Part shown: positions 46,261-56,991 of the stretch, piece by piece
How positions within the stretch are numbered: position 1 is the first letter of the stretch
Layout: every line of letters starts with the position of its first letter
Assembly: GCF_001929375.1 (NCBI RefSeq)
Contig: NZ_MSGO01000029.1
Location: 1-64,000 of the forward strand
DNA from: Actinomyces oris
GTDB taxonomy: Bacteria; Actinomycetota; Actinomycetes; Actinomycetales; Actinomycetaceae
Reading direction: 5' to 3'
DNA: 64,000 nt
Made by a program: the position numbers and the translations under genes
The notes under the pieces: generated by a model
Seen by the model: the letters and a program-made list of their open reading frames with translations, nothing else
Database searches by the model: none
Told to the model about the DNA's origin: nothing

Positions 46261-47231
46261 CCCCGAGGAACCGCCACTCCCGCACCGAGTCCGTGCCCCA
46301 CAGCGACTTCGGGGCGCAGGAGTTCTACGACGAGGACGACCTCGAGGAGCTCGACGAGCGGGCCGACGCCGCCGACCTGGCCGCCTTCGACGCCGAGGCC
46401 ATCGACGAGGATGAGGAGTCCCGTCTGCTTCAGATGCGTGAGCGCACCACCAAGGGCGGCCAGGACGACCCGCACGTCTCCTCCGGGCAGCGGCTTCAGA
46501 AGGTCCTGGCCCACGCCGGGGTCGCCTCGCGCCGCGCCTGCGAGCAGCTCATCGCCGACGGCCGCGTCAGCGTCGACGGCGTCACTGTCACCGAGCCGGG
46601 CGTCAGGGTGGACCCGCTGACCCAGGAGATCCGCGTTGACGGAAGCCGAATCCTCACCAACCCCGAGCTCATCACTCTCATGCTCCACAAACCGGCCGGG
46701 GTCGTCACCACCATGGAGGACCCCGAGGGCCGCCCGACCGTGGCCCAGTACGGACGCGACTACCTGGCCGAGCACCCCGAGCTGCCCGACTCGCTGCGCC
46801 TGGTGCACGTCGGCCGCCTCGATACCGAGACCGAGGGGCTGCTCCTGCTGTCCAATGACGGCGAGCTCTCCCACCGGCTCATGCACCCCAGCTTCGAGAT
46901 CGCCAAGACCTATGTCGCCATCGTCGAGGGACAGGTAGAGCCCTGGGTTCCGCGCAAGCTGCGGCGCGGCATCGAGCTGGAGGACGGTGAGGCCAAGGCG
47001 GACCGGGTCACCGTCAAGGACTCCGGGCCGCGCGGCTCCATCGTCGAGATCACCCTTCACTCCGGCAAGAACCGCATCGTGCGACGCATGCTGGACGCCG
47101 TCGGCCACCCGGTGACGCGACTGGCGCGCACCAGGCTGGGACCGCTGCGGCTGGGCAACCTGCGCCCCGGCCAGACCCGCCCCCTCAGCGGCGAGGAGAT
47201 CGCCGCGCTGCAGCAGGAGGTCGGGCTGTGA
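46257..47231 (+). CDS. rRNA pseudouridine synthase, RsuA/RluB family
   Basis: Pseudouridine synthase acting on ribosomal RNA, 324 aa, RluB-like; the exact target base is inferred only. An acidic ~75-residue N-terminal extension (EFYDEDDLEELDERADAADL) precedes the S4 RNA-binding domain (RLQKVLAHAGVASRRACEQLIADGRVSVDGV). The catalytic domain has LHKPAGVVTTMEDPEGRPTV and the catalytic Asp in VGRLDTETEGLLLLSNDGEL, then SGKNRIVRRMLDAVGHPV. ATGA overlap with scpB and GTGA overlap with tyrA. Conserved position after scpB. Confidence 0.94.
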   Translation: MTPRNRHSRTESVPHSDFGAQEFYDEDDLEELDERADAADLAAFDAEAIDEDEESRLLQMRERTTKGGQDDPHVSSGQRLQKVLAHAGVASRRACEQLIADGRVSVDGVTVTEPGVRVDPLTQEIRVDGSRILTNPELITLMLHKPAGVVTTMEDPEGRPTVAQYGRDYLAEHPELPDSLRLVHVGRLDTETEGLLLLSNDGELSHRLMHPSFEIAKTYVAIVEGQVEPWVPRKLRRGIELEDGEAKADRVTVKDSGPRGSIVEITLHSGKNRIVRRMLDAVGHPVTRLARTRLGPLRLGNLRPGQTRPLSGEEIAALQQEVGL

Positions 47232-48388
47232 GCACGAGCGAGCCGTCCACGTCAGTCTCCACGCGAGGTCCGGTGCTCATCGTCGGCACGGGACTGCTGG
47301 GCACCTCGCTCGCCCTGGCGCTGCGGACGGCGGGTGTTGAGGTCCAGCTCGCCGACACCTCGCCCACCTCCCTGGCCCTGGCCCGAGACATGGGGGCGGG
47401 AGCGCTTCACGGCGAGGACAGCCCCGAGCCGCAGGTCGTCGTCGTGGCCACGCCGCCCGACGTGACCGCCGACGTCGTCGTCGCACAGCTGAGCGCCCAC
47501 CCCAGTGCCGTGGTCACTGACGTCGCCTCCGTCAAGGAGCGGGTCGTCACCGAGGTCCGGGCCCGGGCGGGAGCCGAGGCGCGCAGGTACATCGGATCCC
47601 ACCCGATGGCGGGCCGGGAGCGCTCAGGCGCCGGCGCCGCCGACTCCGACCTCTTCGCCGGGCGCCCCTGGGTGGTTGTTGGCCAGGACTCCGATCCGCA
47701 GGCGGAGCTGGTCATCAGGAACCTGGCGGTCGATGTGGGCGCCACCCCGGTGCGCATGGGGGCGGCGGAGCACGACGCCGCCGTCGCCGCCGTCTCCCAC
47801 ATGCCCCAGCTCGTTTCCTCACTCGTGGCCGCCCGGCTGGAGGAGCTGGGGGAGGGGGCCCTGGCCCTGTCGGGGCAGGGCCTTCGTGACGTCACCCGGA
47901 TCGCGGCCTCGGATCCCAGGCTGTGGTCGGCCATCATCGTGGGCAACGCCGGGCCCGTGGTCGACCTGCTGCGCCGGATCAGTGATGACCTCAGCGCGCT
48001 GATCACGGGGATCGAGGCGGCCGTCTGCGATCCGGACGGCCCGGAGCACACGGCCCCGGGAGCGGCACGTGTGGTCGCTCCCGGGGCCGTCGGCGCGGTC
48101 ACCGACGTCATGACCCGGGGAAACCTTGGTCGGGCACGCATTCCCGGCAAGCATGGCGGGGCGCCGCGCCGCTACACCGAGGTCCAGGTCCTGGTACCCG
48201 ACGCCGCCGGCGAGCTGGGCAGGCTCTTCTCGGATGTCGGCGCCGCCGGTGTCAACATCGAGGACTTCTCCCTGGAGCACTCGGCCGGGCAGAGCGCCGG
48301 TATCGCCCTCATCTCCGTCCTACCGGCGGCCGCCCTACGGCTGGAGGAGGCGCTGGACGCCCGAGGCTGGCGCGTCGTGGCGGGCTGA
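47228..48388 (+). CDS. tyrA: Prephenate dehydrogenase with ACT domain
   Basis: Oxidative decarboxylation of prephenate to 4-hydroxyphenylpyruvate in tyrosine synthesis, 386 aa. N-terminal Rossmann fold PVLIVGTGLLGTSLALALRTAG; VVVATPPDVTADVV; VTDVASVKERVV; the substrate motif IGSHPMAGRERSGAGAAD; helical dimer region AAEHDAAVAAVSHMPQL. The C-terminal ACT domain (YTEVQVLVPDAAGELGRLFSDVGAAGVNIEDFSLEH, ~315-386) probably mediates feedback by tyrosine. GTG start overlaps the rluB stop by 4 bp. Last gene of the parA-scpAB run; a 130-bp gap precedes cmk-der. Confidence 0.95.
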   Translation: MSTSEPSTSVSTRGPVLIVGTGLLGTSLALALRTAGVEVQLADTSPTSLALARDMGAGALHGEDSPEPQVVVVATPPDVTADVVVAQLSAHPSAVVTDVASVKERVVTEVRARAGAEARRYIGSHPMAGRERSGAGAADSDLFAGRPWVVVGQDSDPQAELVIRNLAVDVGATPVRMGAAEHDAAVAAVSHMPQLVSSLVAARLEELGEGALALSGQGLRDVTRIAASDPRLWSAIIVGNAGPVVDLLRRISDDLSALITGIEAAVCDPDGPEHTAPGAARVVAPGAVGAVTDVMTRGNLGRARIPGKHGGAPRRYTEVQVLVPDAAGELGRLFSDVGAAGVNIEDFSLEHSAGQSAGIALISVLPAAALRLEEALDARGWRVVAG

Positions 48389-48518
48389 AAGCGGATCAAT
48401 GTGCCGCGCAGACCCGCCTGTGTCAGTACTCATGGGGGCCTGATCCGCAGTACCGCGCCGGAGTGTGGGACGCTTGCCCCAGTTCATGACCGGAAATCGG
48501 ACCCTGATGGAGGGCACC

Positions 48519-50678
48519 ATGGGAATCGTCGTTGCGATCGACGGACCGAGCGGATCGGGCAAGTCCACCGTATCGCGGAGTGTCGCCGCCGAGCTGGGAC
48601 TGGCCTACCTGGACACCGGTGCCATGTACCGGGCCGCCGCCTGGTGGTGCGAGCACGAGGGGATCGACCTGGACGACGAGGTCGCCGTCGCCGAGGCCGT
48701 CGCCGCCATGCCCCTGCACATGGGGCTGGATCCCGAGCACCCCACCTTCACCGTGGACGGCACGGACGTATCGACCGCGATCCGCGACCCGCACATCGCC
48801 ACCGTCGTCTCGAAGGTCGCCACCAACCTCGAGGTGCGCGCCGAGCTGGCGCGCCGCCAGCGCGATATCATCCGCTTCGAGGCGACCGGGCAGGCCGGGT
48901 CCTTCTCCGAGGGCGCCGGAATCGTGGCCGAGGGGCGTGACATCACCACCGTCATCGCACCCGACGCCGACGCCCGCCTGCTGGTGACCGCCTCGGAGGA
49001 GGCCCGCCTGGCCCGCCGCGCCGGGGACCTGGAAGCTGCCGGCAAGCAGGTCGACGCCGCCGCCCTGCGCGACCAGGTGGTGCGCCGCGACCGCGATGAT
49101 GCCACGGTCTCCCAGTTCCTCACCGCACCCGAGGGCGTCACCCTGGTGGACACCTCGGAGCTGACCCTGGAGCAGTCCGTCGAACGGGTCCTGGACCTGG
49201 TGGAGGAGGCTGCCGACGCCGCCGCCCAGCGGGACGCCGAGGAGGACCTGCGGGCCCAGGCCATGCGCGCGGGCCTGGCCGACTACGAGCTCGATGAGGA
49301 GGACCTCGCCCTCCTGGAGGCCGACGACGGCCTGCCCACCGGTGACGGCGTCGAGCCCGGGCTGCCGGTCCTGGCCGTTGTCGGTCGGCCCAACGTGGGC
49401 AAGTCAACGCTGGTCAACCGGGTCTTGGGTCGCCGTGAGGCCGTCGTCCAGGACACCCCCGGTGTCACCCGCGACCGGGTCTCCTACCCCGCGGAGTGGG
49501 CCGGGCGCCGCTTCACCATCGTTGACACCGGCGGCTGGGAGGTGGACGTGGCCGGCCTCGACGCCGCCGTGGCCACCCAGGCCGAGGTCGCCGTGGAGAT
49601 GGCCGACGCCGTCCTGCTGGTCGTCGACGCCCAGGTCGGCATCACCGAGACCGACGCCCGCGTGGTGCGGATGCTGCGCCGCAGCGGCAAGCCGGTGGTC
49701 CTGGCCGCCAACAAGGTCGACTCCCCGGCCCAGGAGGGGGACGCCGCCGCCTTGTGGAACCTGGGGCTGGGCGAGCCCTTCCCGGTCTCTGCCCTGCACG
49801 GCCGGGGCAGCGGCGAGGTCCTCGACGCCGTCATGGAGGTCCTCCCGGAGGTCTCCGCCGTGGCCGCCGCAGCGCCTGAGGGGGACCTGCACCGCATCGC
49901 CCTCGTGGGGCGGCCCAACGTCGGCAAGTCCTCGCTGCTGAACTCCATAGCGGGCAGGGAGCGCGTCGTCGTCAACGAGACCGCGGGCACCACCCGTGAC
50001 CCGGTCGACGAGATCATCGAGCTCGACGGGCGTCAGTGGGTCTTCGTCGACACTGCAGGGATCCGCCGGCGCGTCAAGCAGTCGCGGGGCGCCGACTACT
50101 ACGCGGTGCTGCGCACGCAGGGCGCCATCGACAAGGCCGAGGTCGCCGTGGTCCTCCTGGACGCCTCCGAGCCGATCAGTGAGCAGGACGTGCGCGTGGT
50201 TCAGCAGGCCGTCGACGCCGGCCGCGCCCTGGTGCTGGTCAACAACAAGTGGGACCGGGTGGACGAGGAGCGTCAGAAGATGCTCCTGTGGGAGGTCGAG
50301 CACGACCTGGCCCACGTCTCCTGGGCCCCCCACATCAACCTGGCCGCCCGGACCGGCTGGCACACCAACCGGCTCGTGCGCGCCCTCGACGCCGCCCTGG
50401 AGGGCTGGACCACGCGCGTGCCCACGGGCCGGCTCAACGGCTTCCTGGGCCAGCTGCAGTCGGCCACCCCGCACCCGGTGCGCGGCGGCAAGCAGCCCCG
50501 CATCCTCTTCGCCACCCAGGTCCAGGTGGCCCCGCCCCGGATCGTCATCTTCACCACCGGCTTCCTCGACGCCGGCTACCGGCGCTTCATCGAGCGCCGC
50601 CTGCGCGAGGAGTTCGGCTTCACCGGCACCCCCATCCAGATCGGGGTGCGCGTGCGCGAGAAGCGCCAGCGACGCTGA
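48519..50678 (+). CDS. der: Fused cytidylate kinase / GTPase Der
   Basis: Bifunctional protein, 719 aa. Residues ~1-225 are cytidylate kinase (CMP/dCMP phosphorylation): [58 protein letters not shown]. An acidic linker follows. Residues ~280-719 are the ribosome-assembly GTPase Der with two G domains: GRPNVGKST (~290) with DTGG and NKVD, and GRPNVGKSS (~465) with DTAG and NNKWD, then a KH-like domain ([11 protein letters not shown]...[27 protein letters not shown]). In mycobacteria cmk and der are adjacent separate genes; a fusion is known in Actinomyces and bifidobacteria. ATG at 48519 has GGAGGG four nt upstream. Confidence 0.96.
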   Translation: MGIVVAIDGPSGSGKSTVSRSVAAELGLAYLDTGAMYRAAAWWCEHEGIDLDDEVAVAEAVAAMPLHMGLDPEHPTFTVDGTDVSTAIRDPHIATVVSKVATNLEVRAELARRQRDIIRFEATGQAGSFSEGAGIVAEGRDITTVIAPDADARLLVTASEEARLARRAGDLEAAGKQVDAAALRDQVVRRDRDDATVSQFLTAPEGVTLVDTSELTLEQSVERVLDLVEEAADAAAQRDAEEDLRAQAMRAGLADYELDEEDLALLEADDGLPTGDGVEPGLPVLAVVGRPNVGKSTLVNRVLGRREAVVQDTPGVTRDRVSYPAEWAGRRFTIVDTGGWEVDVAGLDAAVATQAEVAVEMADAVLLVVDAQVGITETDARVVRMLRRSGKPVVLAANKVDSPAQEGDAAALWNLGLGEPFPVSALHGRGSGEVLDAVMEVLPEVSAVAAAAPEGDLHRIALVGRPNVGKSSLLNSIAGRERVVVNETAGTTRDPVDEIIELDGRQWVFVDTAGIRRRVKQSRGADYYAVLRTQGAIDKAEVAVVLLDASEPISEQDVRVVQQAVDAGRALVLVNNKWDRVDEERQKMLLWEVEHDLAHVSWAPHINLAARTGWHTNRLVRALDAALEGWTTRVPTGRLNGFLGQLQSATPHPVRGGKQPRILFATQVQVAPPRIVIFTTGFLDAGYRRFIERRLREEFGFTGTPIQIGVRVREKRQRR

Positions 50679-50754
50679 ACCCTGGACGAGCACGAAGATG
50701 ACAGGCAGTACCAAGAGGGTCGTGCCGGACAGTGGCGCGCGGCCGCAACACCCA

Positions 50755-50760
50755 TAGACT
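50755..50760 (+). promoter_or_regulatory. -10 element of pgi, probably leaderless
   Basis: TAGACT is followed by 6 nt and the pgi ATG. Confidence 0.55.
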
Positions 50761-50766
50761 GTAGCC

Positions 50767-52422
<1,656 letters not shown>

Positions 52423-52485
52423 CCCGGCCAGACCAGCCGGATGCTCTGTTATGTCAGCGATTGACGACCTCTTGAGGAGGACATG

Positions 52486-52782
52486 ATGAAGGAAGTCAAC
52501 GTCGATGAGCTGCGTCGTCGGCTCGATGCCGGGGAGGACCTGGTGGTCCTTGACGTGCGTGAGCCCGACGAGGTCGCGCGCGCGGCGATCCCCGGCTCAG
52601 TCAACATCCCGCTGGGTGAGGTGGTCGACCGGATGGGAGAGCTCGATGCTGCCCGCCCCACCGCGGTCATCTGCGCCGGTGGAGTGCGTTCCGTCAAGGC
52701 GGTCAAGGCGCTGACTGCTGCCGGCTACACCGGTGAGCTGGTCAACGTCAGCGGAGGCATGAAGGCCTGGCTGGGCCAGTAA
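52486..52782 (+). CDS. Single-domain rhodanese-like protein
   Basis: Rhodanese (sulfurtransferase) domain protein, 98 aa, cytosolic, no signal peptide. VDELRRRLDAGEDLVVLDVREPDEVARAAIPGSVNIPLGEV is the CH2A-type N-terminal motif; the active-site loop VICAGGVRSVKA holds the catalytic Cys (~65); it ends VSGGMKAWLGQ, the family's usual close. Two ATGs occur in tandem (52483, 52486); the second has GAGGAGG at the better five-nt spacing. Sulfur donor and acceptor cannot be inferred. A bidirectional hairpin separates it from the convergent HAD gene. Confidence 0.92.
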   Translation: MKEVNVDELRRRLDAGEDLVVLDVREPDEVARAAIPGSVNIPLGEVVDRMGELDAARPTAVICAGGVRSVKAVKALTAAGYTGELVNVSGGMKAWLGQ

Positions 52783-52801
52783 GCCTGCGGATGACCTCTT
52801 G

Positions 52802-52835
52802 GGACGGCCTCGGACTGACCGGTTCGGGGCCGTCC
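52802..52835. terminator. Bidirectional terminator between rhodanese and HAD genes
   Basis: GGACGGCC (52802-52809) pairs with GGCCGTCC (52828-52835), with an inner imperfect stem. It serves both convergent genes. Confidence 0.6.
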
Positions 52836-52843
52836 GGCGTGTC

Positions 52844-53713
52844 TCAGCCCTGTCTCCGCGAGCGCCTGAGCAGCTCCGCCACCGTGCGCAGGACACCGTC
52901 CTCGGTATTGGCGGGTGCTGTGTAGGCCGCTGCGGCATGGATGCCGGGGTGGGCATTGCGCATGGCGAAGCCCAGGTCCGCGTGGTCGTAGAGATCCAGG
53001 TCGTTGAGGTAGTCCCCGAAGACGGCAGTCTGCTCCGGAAGGATCTCGAGCCTGGTCTGAAGCGCCGCCAGGGCACGCCCCTTCGAGACCCGAGCCGACA
53101 TCATGTCCGTCCAGTGCAGTCCGGAGACGACGGTCTGCACGTGCGGAACCGCCGCTGTCAGCGCCTGGGAGCTGCCGTTCTCGACGTCGTCAAAGTCGAA
53201 GACGGCGACCTTGAGCGCCTCATCCAAGGGGATGGTGGTGAGGTCCTCGACGATCTCCAGCGCCTCGTAGTACAACCTTGCCTGTTCCAGGAAGGCCGCA
53301 TCGGAGCGCTCGATGTAGGCGCAGTACTTGCAGGCCACAACCGCGCCGACGTCGTATCCGGAGTCGACCAGGTGACGGGTCGTGGTGATGGCGGCCTCGG
53401 CATCCTGGGCCCTGATGGTGTCGGAATGGATCTCCTCACCGCCGTGGACGACGAAGGAACCGTTCTCAGCGATCAGTGGTGATTCGTCAACGGCGGAGCC
53501 CAGGACCGCACGCAGGTTGGACAGCTGCCTGCCCGAGGCAGGGGCGAAGACGACGCCGGCGTCTCGCATGTCCACCACTGCATCCATCAGCCCGGCGGGA
53601 ACGCGCCCCCGACCATCAAGGAGAGTTCCATCCATGTCGGTGACGACAAGACGGAGATCGATCTGCGCGGGCAACACTGCGAGGAGCTCGGGCTCCAGGG
53701 GAAGGTGCTTCAC
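52844..53713 (-). CDS. Cof-type HAD-IIB family phosphatase
   Basis: Haloacid-dehalogenase phosphatase of the Cof/IIB group, 289 aa; substrates in this group are usually sugar or cofactor phosphates, not assignable here. Motif I VVTDMDGTLLD (two catalytic Asp), motif II PASGRQ, a C2 cap with NGSFVVHGGEEI and YIERSDAAFLEQARLYYE, motif III Lys in VSKGRALAAL, motif IV FGDYLNDLDLYDHADLGFAMRNAHP. Note FGDYLNDL in place of the more usual GDxxND(I/L)xM. Start GTG at 53713 has GAGAGG about eight nt upstream. Confidence 0.92.
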   Translation of the reverse strand: MKHLPLEPELLAVLPAQIDLRLVVTDMDGTLLDGRGRVPAGLMDAVVDMRDAGVVFAPASGRQLSNLRAVLGSAVDESPLIAENGSFVVHGGEEIHSDTIRAQDAEAAITTTRHLVDSGYDVGAVVACKYCAYIERSDAAFLEQARLYYEALEIVEDLTTIPLDEALKVAVFDFDDVENGSSQALTAAVPHVQTVVSGLHWTDMMSARVSKGRALAALQTRLEILPEQTAVFGDYLNDLDLYDHADLGFAMRNAHPGIHAAAAYTAPANTEDGVLRTVAELLRRSRRQG

Positions 53714-53857
53714 AGTCTCATCCTCTCAAGGATGACGTCTCCACGTAAGCGCGGCACGAGGAACGCGAAGACGGACGCCTGCGGCCCACACCGATCAGTG
53801 GACCAACAGGCGCCCGTCAGACGAACGGCTCGTGTTCTTGGAGCCTTTTCAGCTCAG

Positions 53858-54802
53858 TCAGCTGGCCTGGCGGCGACGCATGACGAGGAAGGCACCGGAG
53901 CCGAGCAGGCCGGCGGCGACGACGGCGAAGGCGATGCTCGGACCAGTGGTGGCCAGGGCGGGCTTCGTCGGGTTGGTGCGAGGAGCCGCAGCCGTGGGAG
54001 TCGCCGACGGCTTGGCCGGGGTACCGGTGGTCGTGACGGTCTCAGTGCTCACCGTGGTGGCCGGAGCGGACGGCGTCGACGTGGCCGCAGGGGTGGTGGT
54101 CTCCGCGGTCGGAGGAGCCGCCGGGGCCGAAGGAGTCGGCTCGGGGGACGGCGTCGACGGAGTGGTCTCGGGGGTCGGCTCCGGGGAACGGGTGTCCGCA
54201 GGCGGGGTGTTGCTCGTCGACGGCGGAGTGTTGCTCTTCCTCTGAGTCGTCTGAGTCGTCGTGGTCAGCGACGTGTTGCTGGCGTTGTAGGCGGCGAAGT
54301 TCTGGGTGGCGTACCACTTGCCGTCCGGGGTCTGGGCGAATCCGATGCCGATGGAGTTGACGTCCGGGTTGACCATGTTCTGGTAGTGGTCGGGGGAGTT
54401 GAGCCACTGGTTGAAGATCAGCGCGCCGGTATCGCCACCCGCGGTCCGCCACGCCACGTTCTCAGAACCGACGGTCCAGCCTGCCGGGTAGACCGACGTG
54501 AAGTCGGGGCGGTGGCTCATGTTGCTGGCGGCGGCCTGCTGCTCGGACCAGTCCTGTGCGACGGCGTCGAGCTCCTGGTACCGGGTCACGGGCTGAAGGC
54601 CCAGGCTGCTGCGCAGCTCGTTGACCTTGTTCAGCACGGTGTTGGCGTACTGGGCCCCCTCCGAGGTCACCTGGGCGGGAACCGCGGCGGCAGCTGCCGG
54701 TGCTGCCGCCTGAGGGGCGGCCGGGGCGGCCAGTGCGGCCGAAGAGGCGGTCAGCGGCACGACGGTGAGCGCAGCTGCGGCAATGACGCGCTTGATGTTC
54801 AT
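53858..54802 (-). CDS. Sortase-anchored CAP (SCP/PR1) domain surface protein
   Basis: Secreted, probably wall-attached protein, 314 aa. Signal peptide MNIKRVIAAAALTVVPLTASSAALA, then an Ala/Pro run. The CAP domain (~50-175) has NTVLNKVNELRSSLGLQPV, AQDWSEQQAAASNMSHRPD, SENVAWRTAGG and FNQWLNSPDHYQNMVNPDVNSIGIGFA. A ~100-residue Thr/Pro/Ser-rich stalk follows. The end is a sorting signal: LATTG, a hydrophobic helix (PSIAFAVVAAGLLGSGAFLVM) and RRRQ. LATTG is of the LAXTG type, which class E sortases recognise. The CAP fold's activity is unknown; surface or peptidoglycan interaction is likely. ATG at 54802. Confidence 0.92.
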   Translation of the reverse strand: MNIKRVIAAAALTVVPLTASSAALAAPAAPQAAAPAAAAAVPAQVTSEGAQYANTVLNKVNELRSSLGLQPVTRYQELDAVAQDWSEQQAAASNMSHRPDFTSVYPAGWTVGSENVAWRTAGGDTGALIFNQWLNSPDHYQNMVNPDVNSIGIGFAQTPDGKWYATQNFAAYNASNTSLTTTTQTTQRKSNTPPSTSNTPPADTRSPEPTPETTPSTPSPEPTPSAPAAPPTAETTTPAATSTPSAPATTVSTETVTTTGTPAKPSATPTAAAPRTNPTKPALATTGPSIAFAVVAAGLLGSGAFLVMRRRQAS

Positions 54803-55235
54803 ATGTCGTTCTCTCTGATCGGGAATGTGAGAACACAGTCTGATTTGCGCAACCGGCTATGAGCCGATGCGCAGGATGCTGTGAGACACCCTTGATGTCG
54901 GTGTTCACTCAACCACAGTCGTGCCGACCATGCATGTTATTAGGTTGTGATGTTTCTGACCGAATTCGTCGTGCAGCTGAATCATGTGGTTGGCCGAGAG
55001 GGGTAGTTCTTTCGTCTTGAGATGCAGATGAAAAGTGGGGTCAGGCGATGGTTGAGGTGCGAGACTGGCGTCATTGCAACGTTTGCCGGATCGTGATTAG
55101 GGGTTGGTAGATTCTCGCAGAGGCTAGAAACTTAAATATACCCAACGGTTGTTATGTGGGATGCAAATGTGTCTCGTGTTGATGGGGGTGCTGTCGGAAG
55201 AATGTGAAACTCTACCGCTGAAGCGATTCCACCAA
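54803..55235. other. AT-rich gene-free spacer downstream of tRNA-Pro
   Basis: About 430 bp with no credible gene, distinctly richer in A/T than its surroundings, especially 54930-55240. It must hold the CAP-gene promoter (minus strand), which I could not place. It contains a 14-nt match to tRNA-Cys (54988-55001). Its position at a tRNA 3' end is a common integration site, but no integrase or att repeat is visible. Confidence 0.5.
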
Positions 55236-55269
55236 AAAGTCCGCGCTCTCTCAGGAGAGTGCGGACTTT
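55236..55269 (-). terminator. Terminator of tRNA-Pro
   Basis: AAAGTCCGCGCTCTC (55236-55250) pairs with 55255-55269 around TCAG with one wobble. On the minus strand it is followed by a T-rich CTTTTTGG. Confidence 0.8.
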
Positions 55270-55282
55270 CGTATTGGATTGG

Positions 55283-55356
<74 letters not shown>

Positions 55357-55457
55357 TTGACTCGCGGCACCGGGCCGCTTGCAACGAGCAGAACCCTAAC
55401 CCATGGGACGGCTCCTTCAGAAATCCGCTGGCGGTGAGGCCGCTCACCCCCAGTGCG

Positions 55458-55895
55458 TCAGAAGCGGTCATCCTGATGGCGCCCGCCTCCCATGAGGGCG
55501 TCGAGCTGACGTCGCTCCTTCTTCGTGGGCCGGCCTGCTCCACGATCTCTGATGACGGCGGCCGGCGCATCCAGAGGAGACGGGCGAGGGGGAGAGGAGT
55601 CGATGTACGCGGTGCGGGCGATGGGCGCGCCCACCCGCTTGGTGAGGATCCGAGTGACCGTCAGCAGCCGGTCGAACCCGTCGACGCGGTAGCGGACCTC
55701 GTCTCCCACCGAGACGTGCTGGGCGGGCTTGGCGGTCTCTCCGTTGATACGCACATGCCCCGCCCTGCACGCGCTCGTCGCAGCCGAGCGGGACTTGATC
55801 TGCCGCACGCTCCACAGCCAGACGTCGATGCGAGCCGATGTCGGGGCACCTGGGGCGCTGTTGCCGCTGGATGCGGAACGGGGGTGAGCTGCCAT
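55458..55895 (-). CDS. S4-domain RNA-binding protein (Hsp15/HslR-like)
   Basis: RNA-binding protein, 145 aa. The S4 domain is RIDVWLWSVRQIKSRSAATSACRAGHVRINGETAKPAQHVSVGDEVRYRV, followed by the Hsp15-like LLTVTRILTKRVGAPIARTAYID. It ends in a basic tail (RGAGRPTKKERRQLDALMG). Hsp15 recycles stalled 50S subunits carrying nascent chains in E. coli; the same role here is an inference. ATG at 55895 has TAGGAT six nt upstream, so it may be transcribed leaderless in addition to reading from the HNH gene 22 bp upstream. Confidence 0.9.
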   Translation of the reverse strand: MAAHPRSASSGNSAPGAPTSARIDVWLWSVRQIKSRSAATSACRAGHVRINGETAKPAQHVSVGDEVRYRVDGFDRLLTVTRILTKRVGAPIARTAYIDSSPPRPSPLDAPAAVIRDRGAGRPTKKERRQLDALMGGGRHQDDRF

Positions 55896-55901
55896 GACGG
55901 C

Positions 55902-55907
55902 ATCCTA
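55902..55907 (-). promoter_or_regulatory. -10 element of the S4-domain gene, probably leaderless
   Basis: On the minus strand TAGGAT is followed by 6 nt and the ATG at 55895. It lies in the 22-bp gap after the HNH gene. Confidence 0.45.
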
Positions 55908-55917
55908 AGCAAGGGAC

Positions 55918-56979
55918 TCAGTGGTGGGGCATGGAACGGCGTCGACGCCCCGAGGCTGCACGCCCGCGGCGTCGCCCCCGAAGGATGAGCCCCCACCCCA
56001 GCACCAGGGCGCCGATGGCGGCGAGTGCGGCATATCCGGGACGGCGCCAGACAACCGAGCCGACCTCCTTCGCGGTGCGAGAGGCCCGTTCCGGGAGGGA
56101 CGCGGTCCCGTCCCCGCCGGCGAGACAGCTGTTCAAGGTGGTGCCCAGCGCCTCCTTGTCGGCCTGGGGCAGACCGAGTCGGTAGGCGGCAGCCACTGAG
56201 ACGAAACGACGCGCGTAGGTGCAGCGGTAGGAGGTGTTGGCCGGCCACCAGCCACCTGGGCCGGTAGGTCGCCAGCTGCCGGTCTCAGTGGAACCAACGG
56301 GACAGCTCGCCGGGCCGCAGGCACCCTTGGCTTGGTTCGCCTCGCCCTCGACGGCGACGAGATTCAGCGGGTCGTTGGCCACCAGTAGTCGTGTGCGCTC
56401 ATCCCACTGCCAGGCCCCGTGGGCGTAGAGGTAGTTCAACGGCACGACATGGTCGATCTGGACGGCTGCCGAGGTCCCCTGACCACGTGTGAAGGTGATC
56501 CTTCTCCCGGTGTAGGGATCGAGAAGAACGCCCGCCCAGACGGTGGCGTCCGGACATACTCCCGCACCCCGGCCACGTCCCTCCTCGCGGGGCTGAACCC
56601 CGTCGGCACGCGAGAAGTCGGCGTCCGTCAGGTCCCGGGCCAGGATCTCATTACGGGTGTCACAGCCGTCACCGTCGACGTCGGTCCACGCCTCACCGAA
56701 CCAGCCGGTGCGGGAACCTCCCTCGGCCCAGGACCGTGCGGCCGGAGCGTCCTCGGGCAGCTCTGAGAGCGCCTCGAGAGAGGCACCCGGGGACAGGATG
56801 AAGTCTCCTCTCCGGTCCCAGGGCGCCTCATGGAGGGCGGCGAGCTCAGTGGCCGCGGACTTCTGGGAGGGGGCCGGCGAGGCGTCATCGGCGTGGACGG
56901 GTAGGGCGGCTGTCATCCCCGACGCACTGAGCACACCGAGCAGCGTGAGGCGCGCCAGGAGCCGGCCGGAAGCGTTCAT
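55918..56979 (-). CDS. Secreted, membrane-anchored HNH (DUF1524-type) nuclease
   Basis: Probable extracytoplasmic nuclease, 353 aa. Signal peptide LLARLTLLGVLSASGMTAALPVHA; mature region has WTDVDGDGCDTRNEILARDL and VQIDHVVPLNYLYAHGAWQWDERTRLLVANDPLNLVAVEGEANQAKG, the His-based HNH core of the DUF1524/GmrSD-like family; WWPANTSYRCTYARRFVSV completes it. Paired Cys (in GCDTR, GVCPD, GACGPASCP, YRCTY, NSCLAGG) suit an exported fold. A C-terminal helix (YAALAAIGALVLGWGLILRG) plus Arg-rich tail would tether it to the membrane. Nutritional DNA degradation or defence are possible roles. ATG at 56979 with TACCGT six nt upstream. Confidence 0.88.
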   Translation of the reverse strand: MNASGRLLARLTLLGVLSASGMTAALPVHADDASPAPSQKSAATELAALHEAPWDRRGDFILSPGASLEALSELPEDAPAARSWAEGGSRTGWFGEAWTDVDGDGCDTRNEILARDLTDADFSRADGVQPREEGRGRGAGVCPDATVWAGVLLDPYTGRRITFTRGQGTSAAVQIDHVVPLNYLYAHGAWQWDERTRLLVANDPLNLVAVEGEANQAKGACGPASCPVGSTETGSWRPTGPGGWWPANTSYRCTYARRFVSVAAAYRLGLPQADKEALGTTLNSCLAGGDGTASLPERASRTAKEVGSVVWRRPGYAALAAIGALVLGWGLILRGRRRGRAASGRRRRSMPHH

Positions 56980-56985
56980 GGGGCA

Positions 56986-56991
56986 ACGGTA
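56986..56991 (-). promoter_or_regulatory. -10 element of the HNH nuclease gene, probably leaderless
   Basis: On the minus strand TACCGT is followed by 6 nt and the ATG. Confidence 0.45.

Noticed and set aside
54803..55282. c-di-AMP riboswitch before the CAP-domain gene
   Set aside because: Such elements often precede actinobacterial wall-protein genes, but the conserved GGGGAACC-type core is not present.
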